From Thermoflexales bacterium (GTDB taxonomy: Bacteria; Chloroflexota; Anaerolineae; B4-G1; SLSP01): a stretch of DNA of 15,210 nt. The notes below the pieces were generated by a model that saw only the letters and a list, made by a program, of their open reading frames with translations, made no database searches and was not told the origin of the DNA. Position 1 is the stretch's first letter. Every line of letters begins with the position of its first letter. Location of the stretch: NCBI GenBank assembly GCA_007130345.1, contig SLSP01000017.1:1-15210 (forward strand). The letters are read 5' to 3'. Of this stretch, positions 1 through 8,272 are shown one piece after another. Position numbers and translations under genes: made by a program.

Positions 1-1584
1 CTGCGTGTCCTCATAAAGCCGCGCGCTTTCTAACGCGACGCTCAACTGCTCCACCAGGGTATCCAGCAAGGCCATCTCCTCCTCTGACCACATGCCCCCT
101 TCTGCCTTGCGCCGCGCGTTGACCACGCCGATGGTCTGCCCGCGCACCTTGATGGGGACGGCGAAGGCGTGCCGCGCCTCGTCCAGCACCGGCGTCCCGA
201 CGACGACACGCTCGCCCTGCTGCACCGCGGCCTGCATCTCCGGCGTCCAAAGATCGCCAATAGGCGCGACATGCTTCCCCGCGTAGCGGACCCCGACAAC
301 ATCGCCCGTGCGCAACAGTTGCGCCCACGCCTCCTGCTCGACCTGGCCGTAAGCCCGCCGCTCGGCCTCCAATGCCGCTTGCGTCTCGGCGAAGAGCCGC
401 GCGTTGTCAATCGCCTGGGCCACCTGATCCGCCATCGGCTGAAGCACCGCCACCAAATCCGACGTGAAAGCATCCGGCCTCCGGCTCATCCCCAATAACA
501 CGCCCAACGTCTGCCCCCGCGAGCGCAACGGCAACGCCACCTCTGAGCGGGCATCCGGCAGTTCGGAGATGAACAGACAGCCCATTTGCGGATCATCCTC
601 CTGGCATGTGTGCGCGCGCCCGTGCAACATACTCCAGCCCACCGAAGAAGCTTCGTTGATGGGCAAGGAAAACTTCCGCGCCACGAGGGCCTGACCCGAC
701 GCGCCCGTGCCCGTGCGCAAAGTCACGTGCGGATCGGTCGCATCGCCCAAGAAAAGGCCCACAAAGTACAGATCGAAGGCCACGCGGATGATTTCATCCA
801 CTTGCGTCAACAACGTATCAGTGTCCAGGATAGAGGCCACGGCCCGCCCCACCTCGGTGGACGCTTCCAGGTAGGCCGAGCGGCGCTCCAAATCGGCGGT
901 GCGCAATTGCAACGCCGCCTGGCTGGCCTCGAGCTCGAGGTTGGCCGCCGAGAGCGCCACCGCGTTCTCGCGGGCCTGTGCCAGCGATTGGCGGATTGAG
1001 TGATCCGTCAGATATAGCGCCAGCGCGGCCAGCAAAAATTCTGTGCTGCGATAAATCCAGAAATCCCGCTGCGTGTAATCCCCGGCCACTTCGACCACAT
1101 CGAACAGCGGTAGCCACCCTTGCTGTTCACCATAGAGCAATCCCAGACTGGCTAAGACACATATACCCGCCGTTATGAACGCCGCGCGTCCCCCCAGGAA
1201 CAGTCCCGCGAAAACAGGTAGCAACACAATCCGAGGGAATTCCGGGCCAGCCACCCCGCCGTATGTCGCGCTAAGATAAAAGAAGAGCGCGCTCATCGCG
1301 CCGAGAAAGACCCAGTTCGCCAACTGCACCCGCCGCGCCCGCAGCAGCACGAGGGTCAGCACGGCAACCAAGCCGGGCAACGCCGTCTCAAACAGCACCC
1401 GCTCCAGGCCCTGGTCAGCCGGAAAGACCAGACGAAAATAGCCGCCGATAGTTACCACCACCGCCAACATAAACAGCGCAATAATATATGTCAGGCGCGC
1501 GATTCGGGTCGTCTCTTCATCATCCTCAAAAACCGGCGGCTTGAGCAGCCGGGCCACTTGCTGGCGGATTGCCTCTAGCCTCAT
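1..1584 (-). CDS. Six-TM membrane sensor with GAF domains, 3' end cut by window (gene F)
   Basis: The frame stays open for 528 codons from the ATG at 1584 to the left edge, with no stop. The start overlaps the gene E stop as ATGA and has a GGAGGAGGGG stretch just upstream. After a short acidic cytosolic leader come six hydrophobic segments at about 29-50, 63-82, 88-107, 115-130, 134-151 and 175-193. They form a membrane input domain of the kind seen at the N-terminus of sensor kinases (LPVFAGLFLGGRAAF in the middle). A coiled coil (198-235) leads to a GAF (240-400) with LPDARSEVALPL, then the shared short module from QEAWAQLL (417-520). The last codons read SARLYEDTQ, which is the point where the other paralogues enter their stub. 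It is therefore unknown whether this protein also stops after the stub or continues into an output domain. The GAF loop holds two Cys (328 and 336) not found in its siblings. Confidence 0.93.
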   Translation of the reverse strand, partial: MRLEAIRQQVARLLKPPVFEDDEETTRIARLTYIIALFMLAVVVTIGGYFRLVFPADQGLERVLFETALPGLVAVLTLVLLRARRVQLANWVFLGAMSALFFYLSATYGGVAGPEFPRIVLLPVFAGLFLGGRAAFITAGICVLASLGLLYGEQQGWLPLFDVVEVAGDYTQRDFWIYRSTEFLLAALALYLTDHSIRQSLAQARENAVALSAANLELEASQAALQLRTADLERRSAYLEASTEVGRAVASILDTDTLLTQVDEIIRVAFDLYFVGLFLGDATDPHVTLRTGTGASGQALVARKFSLPINEASSVGWSMLHGRAHTCQEDDPQMGCLFISELPDARSEVALPLRSRGQTLGVLLGMSRRPDAFTSDLVAVLQPMADQVAQAIDNARLFAETQAALEAERRAYGQVEQEAWAQLLRTGDVVGVRYAGKHVAPIGDLWTPEMQAAVQQGERVVVGTPVLDEARHAFAVPIKVRGQTIGVVNARRKAEGGMWSEEEMALLDTLVEQLSVALESARLYEDTQ

Positions 1585-4500
1585 CGCCCCTCCTCCGTCT
1601 CATTGGGTTGGCCCGACACCAGACGAATGTTGATCTCAGCCGCGTTCAAGGCATCCCCAAACTCACGGGCCGCCGTCTGGAGGACGCGCTCCATATTCAA
1701 CGATTCGCGCATCCGCGCCGTAATCTCACCCGTGAGCCGCTCGCGGGCCGCGCGGCGCTGCGTCTCATCGAGCAGACGCAGGTTCTCGGCGGTCATCGCC
1801 ATCCGCTCGGCCACCGCTTCGAGGATGGCGATCTCGTCCTCCGACCACTCCCGCGCCTCATCGTCGTGGATGCCGATAGCGCCCAACATCTGCCCGCGTG
1901 AGATGCTCGGCACGACCAGGGCCGCGCGATCCGCGCCGACCACCTCGTCCTCGGTGAAGATGGCCGGACGCCGCTCGGTTTCGACGCGCCGCACTTCGGG
2001 CAGCACCGCGTCGCCGAGGGGCGCCGCGTCCCGGCGCGTGAGTTCGTGGGCCGGCACCCGCGCTTTGCCCAGGTAGTAGGCCCACGCCTGTTCCTGATAC
2101 CTGCGCTGCACCGCTTCCATCTCCTGGAGCGTTTCGCGCGTCTGTTGCAACAAGCGCGCGTTAGCCAGCGCGGCGGCGGCCTGCCGGGCCAGCGTCATCA
2201 GCAGATCCGCGTCACGCGGTTCGAAATCGCGCTGGTCATGGTGATTAACCGCCGTCATCGTCCCCAAAATCCGATCTTGATAAATCAAGGGCGCGACGAT
2301 GATGGCTCCGGCCTGTTCGCGCCGCCGCCGTTCCTGCACCTCGCGGCTCTCCCGAGGGTCGGCGATCCCCTTGCGCGAAAGGGCCACCTGGCGTTCCCGT
2401 ATCGCCCAACCGCTCAGACCTTGCTGCAACTCGTCGTAAGTAAAGGTCAAGCCAGGGGGCAACTCCGGCGTATGGCCGCTATAGATATAGTCCAAAATCT
2501 CCTGCCTGTCCTCGTCAAAGATGATGAGCAACACATGGAGCGCGCCCAAAGCATCCCGCGCGATATCGCTCACCGACTGGATGGCGGCATCGACATCCGC
2601 AAAGGCCACCAGCGATTGGCTGGCCCGATACAGGGCCTCGGTCTCCGCCAGCGTCACGCGCGTCTGCTCCAGCAGTTGCGCGTTAGCCAACGCGGCGGCA
2701 GCCTGGTTCGCCAGGGCCAGCATCAAATCCACGTCCGACTCCGTGAAGTCCGGCTGGTCGATGCGGTTGATGGCGGTCAAGGTGCCGAGCACCTGATCGC
2801 CGTAGAGCAAGGGCACAACGACGATAGCGCCGGCGGCATCGTTATTGCGATTGCGCTGCACCTCTGGGCTTTCTCGCGGATCGGGCTGGCCCTTCGGCGA
2901 GACGACCGCCTCGCGCTGGCGGATCGCCCAGCCGGTCAACCCCGCCTGCAACTCCGCGTAAGTGGGCGTATGGGTCAACTCGTCGCTTCCGGGGCCGGCG
3001 ATCACGTAATCGCGCACCTTTTCCGCCGCCACATCCAGCACAATCAAGATCACCCGGTGCGCCGTCAGGGCCTCAACCACCTGCGCCACCACAGAGCGCA
3101 GCGCGTCGGCGGGATTTTCAGAGGCGATAAGGGCGCGGCTGGCGCGATAGAGCAACTGCGTCTCGCGCAAGGTCTCCTGCGTGCGCTGCACCAACCGCGC
3201 GTTTTCCAGCGCGATAGCCGCGTGCCCGGCGATGGAAACCAACAGGTCGCGGTCGTGCTCGTTGTACAGCCCCGCCCGCGTCAAACTCTGCACCACAATC
3301 GCGCCGAGCACCTGCTCCCCGCTGAACATCGGCACGCCCAACCACGAGCGCGGCAACTGCCCATCCCCCACCCCGACGATCCCGGCCTCCGCCATCCATC
3401 CTTCCACATCCTCGCGGATCAGCAGCGGCTCGCGGTGCCGGATCACGTAACCCACCAGCCCGGTCTCTTCCGAGACAACCAAATCCTCCTCCGTGTGGAA
3501 CGTGCCGCGCTCGACATAGAGCGCGACGGAGAACGTCTTCTGCTGCGCGTCGTACACGATAATGTGCAGATGCGGCACTTCGAGCAGCGTTGCCGCGCCG
3601 GTATAGATGGCCTTGAGCACCCCGGCCACGTCCAGGCGCGCCGCGAGCGTCTGGCTCAACGTGTTGAGCACGCCCAACTCCCGCGTGCGCTGCTGCGTCT
3701 CGGCCAGCAGCCGCGCGTTCTCGATGGCACCGGCCAACTGGCCCGCCATCGTCTGCAATATGGCGATGTCCTCCGGGGCGAAGGCGTTCATGCGCGGCGA
3801 TTGGATGGTCAGCGCGCCGACAGCCTGGCCCCGCGCGATGAGGGGCAGGACGATCTTCGAGTGGGTCTCCGGCAAGTCCGCCGCGTCGCTGAAGCGCTCG
3901 TCCCCAGCACCCGGCGCGACGCGCGCTTCTTTGGCGGCGATGCACGCGCCGACCATCGAGGCCCCGCCGATCTCGAATGATTGCGCCTGGGACAGCGTCG
4001 CGCCGGCCTCGGCCTGCAACACGGCGACCGGGTCTGCGGCATCGATCAGGTACAGGCCGACATGATACAGGTCAAAGCGCCGCTGGACAAGCTCGACGAC
4101 CTCCTGCATCAACCGCTCCAGTTCCAGGATATTGCCGGCGGCTTCGGCCACGTCAGACGTGGCCTGCAACTGCCGGGCGCGCTCTTCCACCTGCGCCACC
4201 AGCAACGCGCCCTTGAGGCCGCTGCTCAACTGGCCCTGCAACATATTGTAGCGCGCCTGCACCTCCGCGTCGCCGTGGAAGAGCACAAAGCCAAGTTGCT
4301 GCTCGCGGAAGAAGAGCGATTCGACCGCGAGGGCATACGGCTCGCCGTCGGCCACGAGGCCCTCCGGGAACACCTGCGGCGCGGGGAACTCCCGCCGCGC
4401 GGCGTCCACAGCGACGCGGCCCGTCGCGTCATACGCCAACGCCAGCCGCGCGCCCCCCGTCGGATTCGCGGGATCGGTATACAGGGAAAGATAGCACTGC

Positions 4501-5948
4501 CGGATGCCCAAATCGGGCAACTCGCGGTTCACAACGTCCAGCAACGTGTCCAACTCAAAGGACGCGATGAGGCTCTTCTCGATGCGCTGCAATACCCTGC
4601 GCTGCCGGGACGCGAGGATGCGGTGATAGGATTGCACGCGCTCGGCGATGCCGCCCAACAGCACCCGCGCTTGTTGCCACAAGTTCTCGGCGCGCAGCAT
4701 CAACGTGACATCCGGCAGGCAGGGCCATAGCACCCGGCGCATCTCGGAGATCACGTCGTGCCACCGGGCGATATCCTCGCGCGCGGTGACGAAGCGTTGC
4801 GCGAGCACGTCAAGTTGGCGCAGGAACGTGCCGGATTCCGCGTCGCGCACATCGACCATAAAGGCGGCCAGCAGTTGCTCCGCCCACGTCTCCGGCAGCG
4901 TAGCCGCCGATTCGGCCAGCGCGTCGGCCATCGCGGCCAGCACCGCCCCGCGCTGTTCCGCGCATCCGGCGGAGAACTGCTCGCTCGCCGTCTCCCCGGA
5001 CGCGGCTTGGAGCGAGATCGGCGCGGCGACCGGCACGCGCTGCACCTGGGGCATCACGCAGCCGCAGGACTGGCGAACGATCAGTTCCGGGGGCACCAAC
5101 ACCTCGGCCCGCACATCCTCCTCCCGAATCTGCGCCAATACCATCTCCACGGCCCGCGCGCCAATCGCGGCCCACGGCTGGCGCACGGTAGTCAAAGGCG
5201 GATTGACCACCGAGGCTTCAGCCCAATCATCGAACCCGATCAGCGCGACATCCTGGGGCACCACAAGCCCCCGCGCTTGCAACGTTTCCATAGCGCGGAT
5301 GGCGACCCGATCATTGGACGTGACCAACGCATCGAAGGTCACGCCGCGCTCGTCCAGTAGCTCGCGCACCGCGAGGGCGCCGGACTCCGGCAAGAAGTCA
5401 CCTTGCACCACCAGCGCGGGGTCTACGGGGATATTGCGGGATTGCAACGTCCCCACATACGCCTGATAGCGGATGTCGGCTTCCAGATGGCCGGCCGGCC
5501 CTCGGACGTAGGCGATGTGCCGGTACCCATGCACATCGATCAGGTGCGTGAGGGCCTCGTGCAAGCCCTGGTAGTTATCGAGCATCACGCTAGGGATGCC
5601 GGGCAACACCTGGGAGACGCTGACAAGCGGTAACGGATGGTAGCGCGTGCAGAAGTCGGCCATCTCTTCGATGCTCAAATAGGTGCCCACCGAGCCGCTG
5701 AAGATAATCAGGCCATCGAGCCGCGCCGCGCCAGCCAGATCGTAGAGCACCGTCCGCTGCGCTTCATATCCCGCAGGGTCACGCAGATGGCCGCCCACGT
5801 AACAGAGCGCGTTGAAGCCCCGCGCGCGGCCCTGCTCGGTCAAGACTTGCCACAAAATCTGATCGGTCTGCATCGAGAGGTTGGGGGTCAACAGCCCGAT
5901 GGTGAGACGATCACGTTGCCGCGCTGTCCTGGATGATTTAGCCGCCAT
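1581..5948 (-). CDS. Giant cytosolic LacI-type binding fold / six-unit GAF sensory protein (gene E)
   Basis: 1455 residues. The start ATG at 5948 is set by AGGAGGTGA 8 bases upstream; the in-frame GTG at 5960 lies inside that ribosome site. After a short basic leader, TIGLLTPNLS opens a LacI/Peripla_BP_3 fold (15-297) with TSNDRVAIRAM, LIGFDD and PPLTTVRQP, ending RQSCGC. There is no room for a LacI HTH and no signal peptide or TM, so it should be cytosolic. Next come a helical linker (305-445) and a degenerate GAF (450-590) of the kind that follows binding folds in sugar-sensing GGDEF/AraC proteins (QCYLSLYTDP, then ESLFFREQQLGFVLF). GAF1 (598-750) has LPETHSKIVLPL, then GAF2 (757-925), and GAF3 (933-1105) and GAF4 (1106-1278), a recent-looking tandem duplication. 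The short shared module (1285-1396) and shared stub (1397-1444) end the protein. Gene A is a smaller paralogue. No output domain is present; its length allows many ligand sites, but none is identified. Confidence 0.95.
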   Translation of the reverse strand: MAAKSSRTARQRDRLTIGLLTPNLSMQTDQILWQVLTEQGRARGFNALCYVGGHLRDPAGYEAQRTVLYDLAGAARLDGLIIFSGSVGTYLSIEEMADFCTRYHPLPLVSVSQVLPGIPSVMLDNYQGLHEALTHLIDVHGYRHIAYVRGPAGHLEADIRYQAYVGTLQSRNIPVDPALVVQGDFLPESGALAVRELLDERGVTFDALVTSNDRVAIRAMETLQARGLVVPQDVALIGFDDWAEASVVNPPLTTVRQPWAAIGARAVEMVLAQIREEDVRAEVLVPPELIVRQSCGCVMPQVQRVPVAAPISLQAASGETASEQFSAGCAEQRGAVLAAMADALAESAATLPETWAEQLLAAFMVDVRDAESGTFLRQLDVLAQRFVTAREDIARWHDVISEMRRVLWPCLPDVTLMLRAENLWQQARVLLGGIAERVQSYHRILASRQRRVLQRIEKSLIASFELDTLLDVVNRELPDLGIRQCYLSLYTDPANPTGGARLALAYDATGRVAVDAARREFPAPQVFPEGLVADGEPYALAVESLFFREQQLGFVLFHGDAEVQARYNMLQGQLSSGLKGALLVAQVEERARQLQATSDVAEAAGNILELERLMQEVVELVQRRFDLYHVGLYLIDAADPVAVLQAEAGATLSQAQSFEIGGASMVGACIAAKEARVAPGAGDERFSDAADLPETHSKIVLPLIARGQAVGALTIQSPRMNAFAPEDIAILQTMAGQLAGAIENARLLAETQQRTRELGVLNTLSQTLAARLDVAGVLKAIYTGAATLLEVPHLHIIVYDAQQKTFSVALYVERGTFHTEEDLVVSEETGLVGYVIRHREPLLIREDVEGWMAEAGIVGVGDGQLPRSWLGVPMFSGEQVLGAIVVQSLTRAGLYNEHDRDLLVSIAGHAAIALENARLVQRTQETLRETQLLYRASRALIASENPADALRSVVAQVVEALTAHRVILIVLDVAAEKVRDYVIAGPGSDELTHTPTYAELQAGLTGWAIRQREAVVSPKGQPDPRESPEVQRNRNNDAAGAIVVVPLLYGDQVLGTLTAINRIDQPDFTESDVDLMLALANQAAAALANAQLLEQTRVTLAETEALYRASQSLVAFADVDAAIQSVSDIARDALGALHVLLIIFDEDRQEILDYIYSGHTPELPPGLTFTYDELQQGLSGWAIRERQVALSRKGIADPRESREVQERRRREQAGAIIVAPLIYQDRILGTMTAVNHHDQRDFEPRDADLLMTLARQAAAALANARLLQQTRETLQEMEAVQRRYQEQAWAYYLGKARVPAHELTRRDAAPLGDAVLPEVRRVETERRPAIFTEDEVVGADRAALVVPSISRGQMLGAIGIHDDEAREWSEDEIAILEAVAERMAMTAENLRLLDETQRRAARERLTGEITARMRESLNMERVLQTAAREFGDALNAAEINIRLVSGQPNETEEGR
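1587..1596 (-). promoter_or_regulatory. Ribosome-binding site of gene F, inside the end of gene E
   Basis: GGAGGAGGGG directly precedes the ATG at 1584; its GGAGG core is 7 bases away. Together with the ATGA overlap it points to translational coupling between genes E and F. Confidence 0.7.
2115..3152 (-). repeat. Tandem duplication of a GAF unit within gene E
   Basis: Two adjacent units of about 173 codons (2634-3152 and 2115-2633) encode GAF3 and GAF4. Both open with LYRAS, share a loop of the form DPRES-EVQ preceded by KG, and then AGAI-V-PL-Y and LGT-TA-N at equal spacing. The loop is absent from the other GAFs of the window, which supports a local duplication over independent recruitment. 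Amino-acid differences are spread throughout, so it is not a very recent event. Confidence 0.85.
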
Positions 5949-8262
5949 GATCTTCGTCACCTCCTATGCCTACATCATCATCGCCGGTATCTGTGCTGCC
6001 GGCCTGCTCCGAAAACCGCACGAAGACGCGCGAGCCGCCCATCAGACGGCGCACTTCTTCGGCGGTGATGCGAGTCAGCGCCTCCATATCCACAGCTTGC
6101 TGCATCCGGTCAGAAATCTCGCGGATGACGCGCTCGCGGGCCTCGCGGCGCTGGGTATCCCGATACAAGCGCGCGCCTTCCAGGGCCACGCCCACCTGAT
6201 CCAGCAGCGAGGCCAGCAACTCGCGCTCCTCGGATGTCCAGGGTTCGTCCTCGGCCTTGCGCGCCTTGAAGACGCCCAACACCTGATCACGGGATTTGAC
6301 CGGCAGTTCCACCGGCGGCGGCCCGGTGACTTCTTGGGACGCGGTTTCTGCTATGTGGGATTCCAGAGACACGACACCATGCGCGTCACTCACATAGCCC
6401 CAGTGCGGGCGCGTGCGGAAGAGTTGTCGCCACGCCTCGCGCTCCAACTCGCCATAGGCCCGGCGCTCCGCATCGAGGGCCTGTTGCGTCTCGGCGAAGA
6501 GGCGCGCGTTGTCGATGGCGACCGCTAACTGATCCGCCATTGTCCGCAGGATCCGCATATCGTCCTCGCTAAAGGCCTCCGGCTCCACAGATTGCACGTC
6601 CAGCACACCGATCACGTCGCCACGCATCATCAGCGGCAAGGCCAACTCCGAGCGGGTGTCCGGCAGATCAGGGTTATTGAACCAGACCGCGTCGTCGCCC
6701 ACGTCCAGCGCGATGCGCGGTTCCCCAGTATCCAGCGTCGTCCCCACCAGCCCCACCCCGCGTCGCAGCCGATGCTTGCGCTCCAACATCTGCTGCCCGC
6801 CGGCGGATGAGGCCGCGGTCAACACCGCGTACTCCTCGGTGCGATCCACCAGGAAGACGCCGGCGTGATAGAATCCGAAGCGCTCCGAGATGAGGTTGAC
6901 GACGGAACGCAGCAATTCGTCGAGATCGTGGATGGCGGCGATGTCACGGGTCACGGCAGACGCCAGTTCCAACTGTTCCGTGCGCTTGGCGAGATCGCGC
7001 GTGCGGGCATCCACGCGCTCTTCCAGCGAGGTGCGGACAGCCTCTAGCTCCAGATTGCTCTGGCGCAGTTCCGATTCCGTCTCACGCACCCGTTGCAGGC
7101 CGCTGTACTGCACCGCGACGATGATCCCGCCCACCAACAGCACCACCCCACCCACCAACAGCGGCAAGCCGTATTGCTCAACAAACGAGGGCGGCGCACC
7201 GATGATGGTGGCGGTCTCTCCCGGCCATCTGGGATTGTAGCCCGGCAACAGCCCTTGCTCGATGCCAAAGCGCTGTAGCTGCTGATAGTCCAGCATAAAG
7301 ACGTTCGGCACCCCCGTCACCGGGATATTCGCCGGGGACTCGCCATCCAGGATACGCAACGCGATCCGCGCGGCGGCCTCGCCTTGCGCGCGCCCGCTGA
7401 CCAGCTTGCCGCCCATCAGCCCATGCCCCAGGTAAGCGTCCCGCAGGCCATAGATCGGCGCTTCGGTGTTGGCCGCCAGAAGTTGCATCGCCTCCGCGTG
7501 CGGATAAAAGCGGTGGTCGCTATCGCGGCTGAAAGAGAGCACCAAGACAATGGTATCCCCTGCCCTAACCTGACGCAAACTGTCCAGCAGAGACTCAATC
7601 AGGGGATCTTCGTAATACCGAAAGCGCACCGCGTCATCATAGCGCTGGACGAGTTCCCGATACTGTGAATAGTAAATTTTGCCAAGCTGTGTGCCGTCGT
7701 TGATGGCGATGACCTGCCGCGCCTCTGGATGCAAGGTCAGGGCCAAATCCAGCGTCTCGTCCAGGCTCACATCTTCGATGACGCCGGTTATCCGGTCACG
7801 CAGCCCCTCAACCAGGCCCTCCTCAAAAGCGTTGACGCCACAGAAGACGATGGGCGTCCTGGGGAAAAGGGCGTCCCGGTGGGCCAGGACAAACGCAAAC
7901 GCCTCGTCATCGGATACCAGCACGATGTCCGGTTGGAGATGCCCGTATTTCTCCGACAGGAGATCGTACCAGATGCGCTCATAGCGCTCGCCCTCAAAAC
8001 GCAGCGCGTCCATATACTCCACGTAGAGATGGATATTGGAAGGGGCCGAATTCAGCACCTCCTCCACGCCGGCGACGATGCTATCCGTCCAATCCAGCCC
8101 CTCGTGATAGGAATTGATGAGCAGCACCCGCTGCGGGCGCGTCTGCCCGGCGACCAACACCGGCCAGGCCAGCAACGCCAAGAGGAGTATCGCCAGCGCG
8201 CCGCCGGTCAACCGCCGGCCGCGGCCCCATCTACCATTTGCCATATCAGCTCTCCGCATCAT
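5938..8262 (-). CDS. Membrane-anchored ABC-type substrate-binding domain fused to GAF domains, no output domain (gene D)
   Basis: 774 residues from the ATG at 8262, which overlaps the gene C stop as TGATG and has GGGAG 5 bases upstream. The ATG at 8244 (768 residues), with GGAGA 6 bases upstream, is an equally plausible start. An N-terminal signal anchor lies at about 18-39. The extracytoplasmic domain (44-345) resembles the ABC_sub_bind (PF04392/COG2984) type found in sensor kinases, with RVLLINSYHEGLDWTDSI near its start and YVEYMDALRFEGERY after it. TM2 is about 363-385, followed by a coiled coil (388-435), a GAF (440-590) with LPDTRSELALPL, and the shared short module from REAWRQLF (608-700). 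The stub (705-750) is the most diverged of the set: it has REISDRMQQAVDMEAL instead of the TGEI/RESLD form. A strongly acidic, Gly-rich tail follows (751-774). The fold suggests sensing of an extracellular solute, not transport, since no permease or ATPase is nearby. There is no kinase domain. Confidence 0.92.
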   Translation of the reverse strand: MMRRADMANGRWGRGRRLTGGALAILLLALLAWPVLVAGQTRPQRVLLINSYHEGLDWTDSIVAGVEEVLNSAPSNIHLYVEYMDALRFEGERYERIWYDLLSEKYGHLQPDIVLVSDDEAFAFVLAHRDALFPRTPIVFCGVNAFEEGLVEGLRDRITGVIEDVSLDETLDLALTLHPEARQVIAINDGTQLGKIYYSQYRELVQRYDDAVRFRYYEDPLIESLLDSLRQVRAGDTIVLVLSFSRDSDHRFYPHAEAMQLLAANTEAPIYGLRDAYLGHGLMGGKLVSGRAQGEAAARIALRILDGESPANIPVTGVPNVFMLDYQQLQRFGIEQGLLPGYNPRWPGETATIIGAPPSFVEQYGLPLLVGGVVLLVGGIIVAVQYSGLQRVRETESELRQSNLELEAVRTSLEERVDARTRDLAKRTEQLELASAVTRDIAAIHDLDELLRSVVNLISERFGFYHAGVFLVDRTEEYAVLTAASSAGGQQMLERKHRLRRGVGLVGTTLDTGEPRIALDVGDDAVWFNNPDLPDTRSELALPLMMRGDVIGVLDVQSVEPEAFSEDDMRILRTMADQLAVAIDNARLFAETQQALDAERRAYGELEREAWRQLFRTRPHWGYVSDAHGVVSLESHIAETASQEVTGPPPVELPVKSRDQVLGVFKARKAEDEPWTSEERELLASLLDQVGVALEGARLYRDTQRREARERVIREISDRMQQAVDMEALTRITAEEVRRLMGGSRVFVRFSEQAGSTDTGDDDVGIGGDEDHGG
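5957..5965 (-). promoter_or_regulatory. Strong ribosome-binding site of gene E, inside the end of gene D
   Basis: AGGAGGTGA is a nine-base match to the anti-Shine-Dalgarno sequence at the 16S rRNA 3' end, 8 bases before the ATG at 5948. It is the strongest such site in the window. It decides the start, because the alternative GTG at 5960 falls inside it. It is encoded in the acidic tail codons of gene D. Confidence 0.85.
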
Positions 8263-8272
8263 CACTGCTCCC
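8251..8272 (-). promoter_or_regulatory. Two candidate ribosome sites for gene D
   Basis: GGGAG (8272-8268) is 5 bases before the ATG at 8262. GGAGA (8255-8251) is 6 bases before the ATG at 8244. Either could set the start. Both give the same signal anchor, so the choice changes only six N-terminal residues. Confidence 0.5.

Noticed and set aside
927..940. Perfect 14-base palindrome CCTCGAGCTCGAGG as a regulator site
   Set aside because: It lies inside gene F and encodes a Leu-Glu-Leu-Glu run of a coiled coil; the matching segment in gene D has the same residues. Codon usage explains it, and it is not near a promoter.
1581..1584. Programmed frameshift at the ATGA overlap between genes E and F
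   Set aside because: No slippery heptamer is visible. Gene E ends normally after its stub and gene F has its own ribosome site and start.
2046..3980. Long open frame on the plus strand (644 codons) opposite gene E, and shorter similar ones elsewhere
   Set aside because: Rich in Arg, His, Gln and Leu, with no recognisable domain and no overlap with known families. It mirrors a well-supported GAF gene, and the strong GC3 bias keeps the antisense frame open.
5949..5960. GTG at 5960 as the start of gene E
   Set aside because: The GTG lies inside the AGGAGGTGA ribosome site; the ATG at 5948 is at the right distance.
5938..8262. Gene D as the solute-binding component of an ABC transporter
   Set aside because: The binding domain is followed by a second TM, a coiled coil and GAF domains in the same chain, with no permease or ATPase gene nearby, so a sensor fits better.
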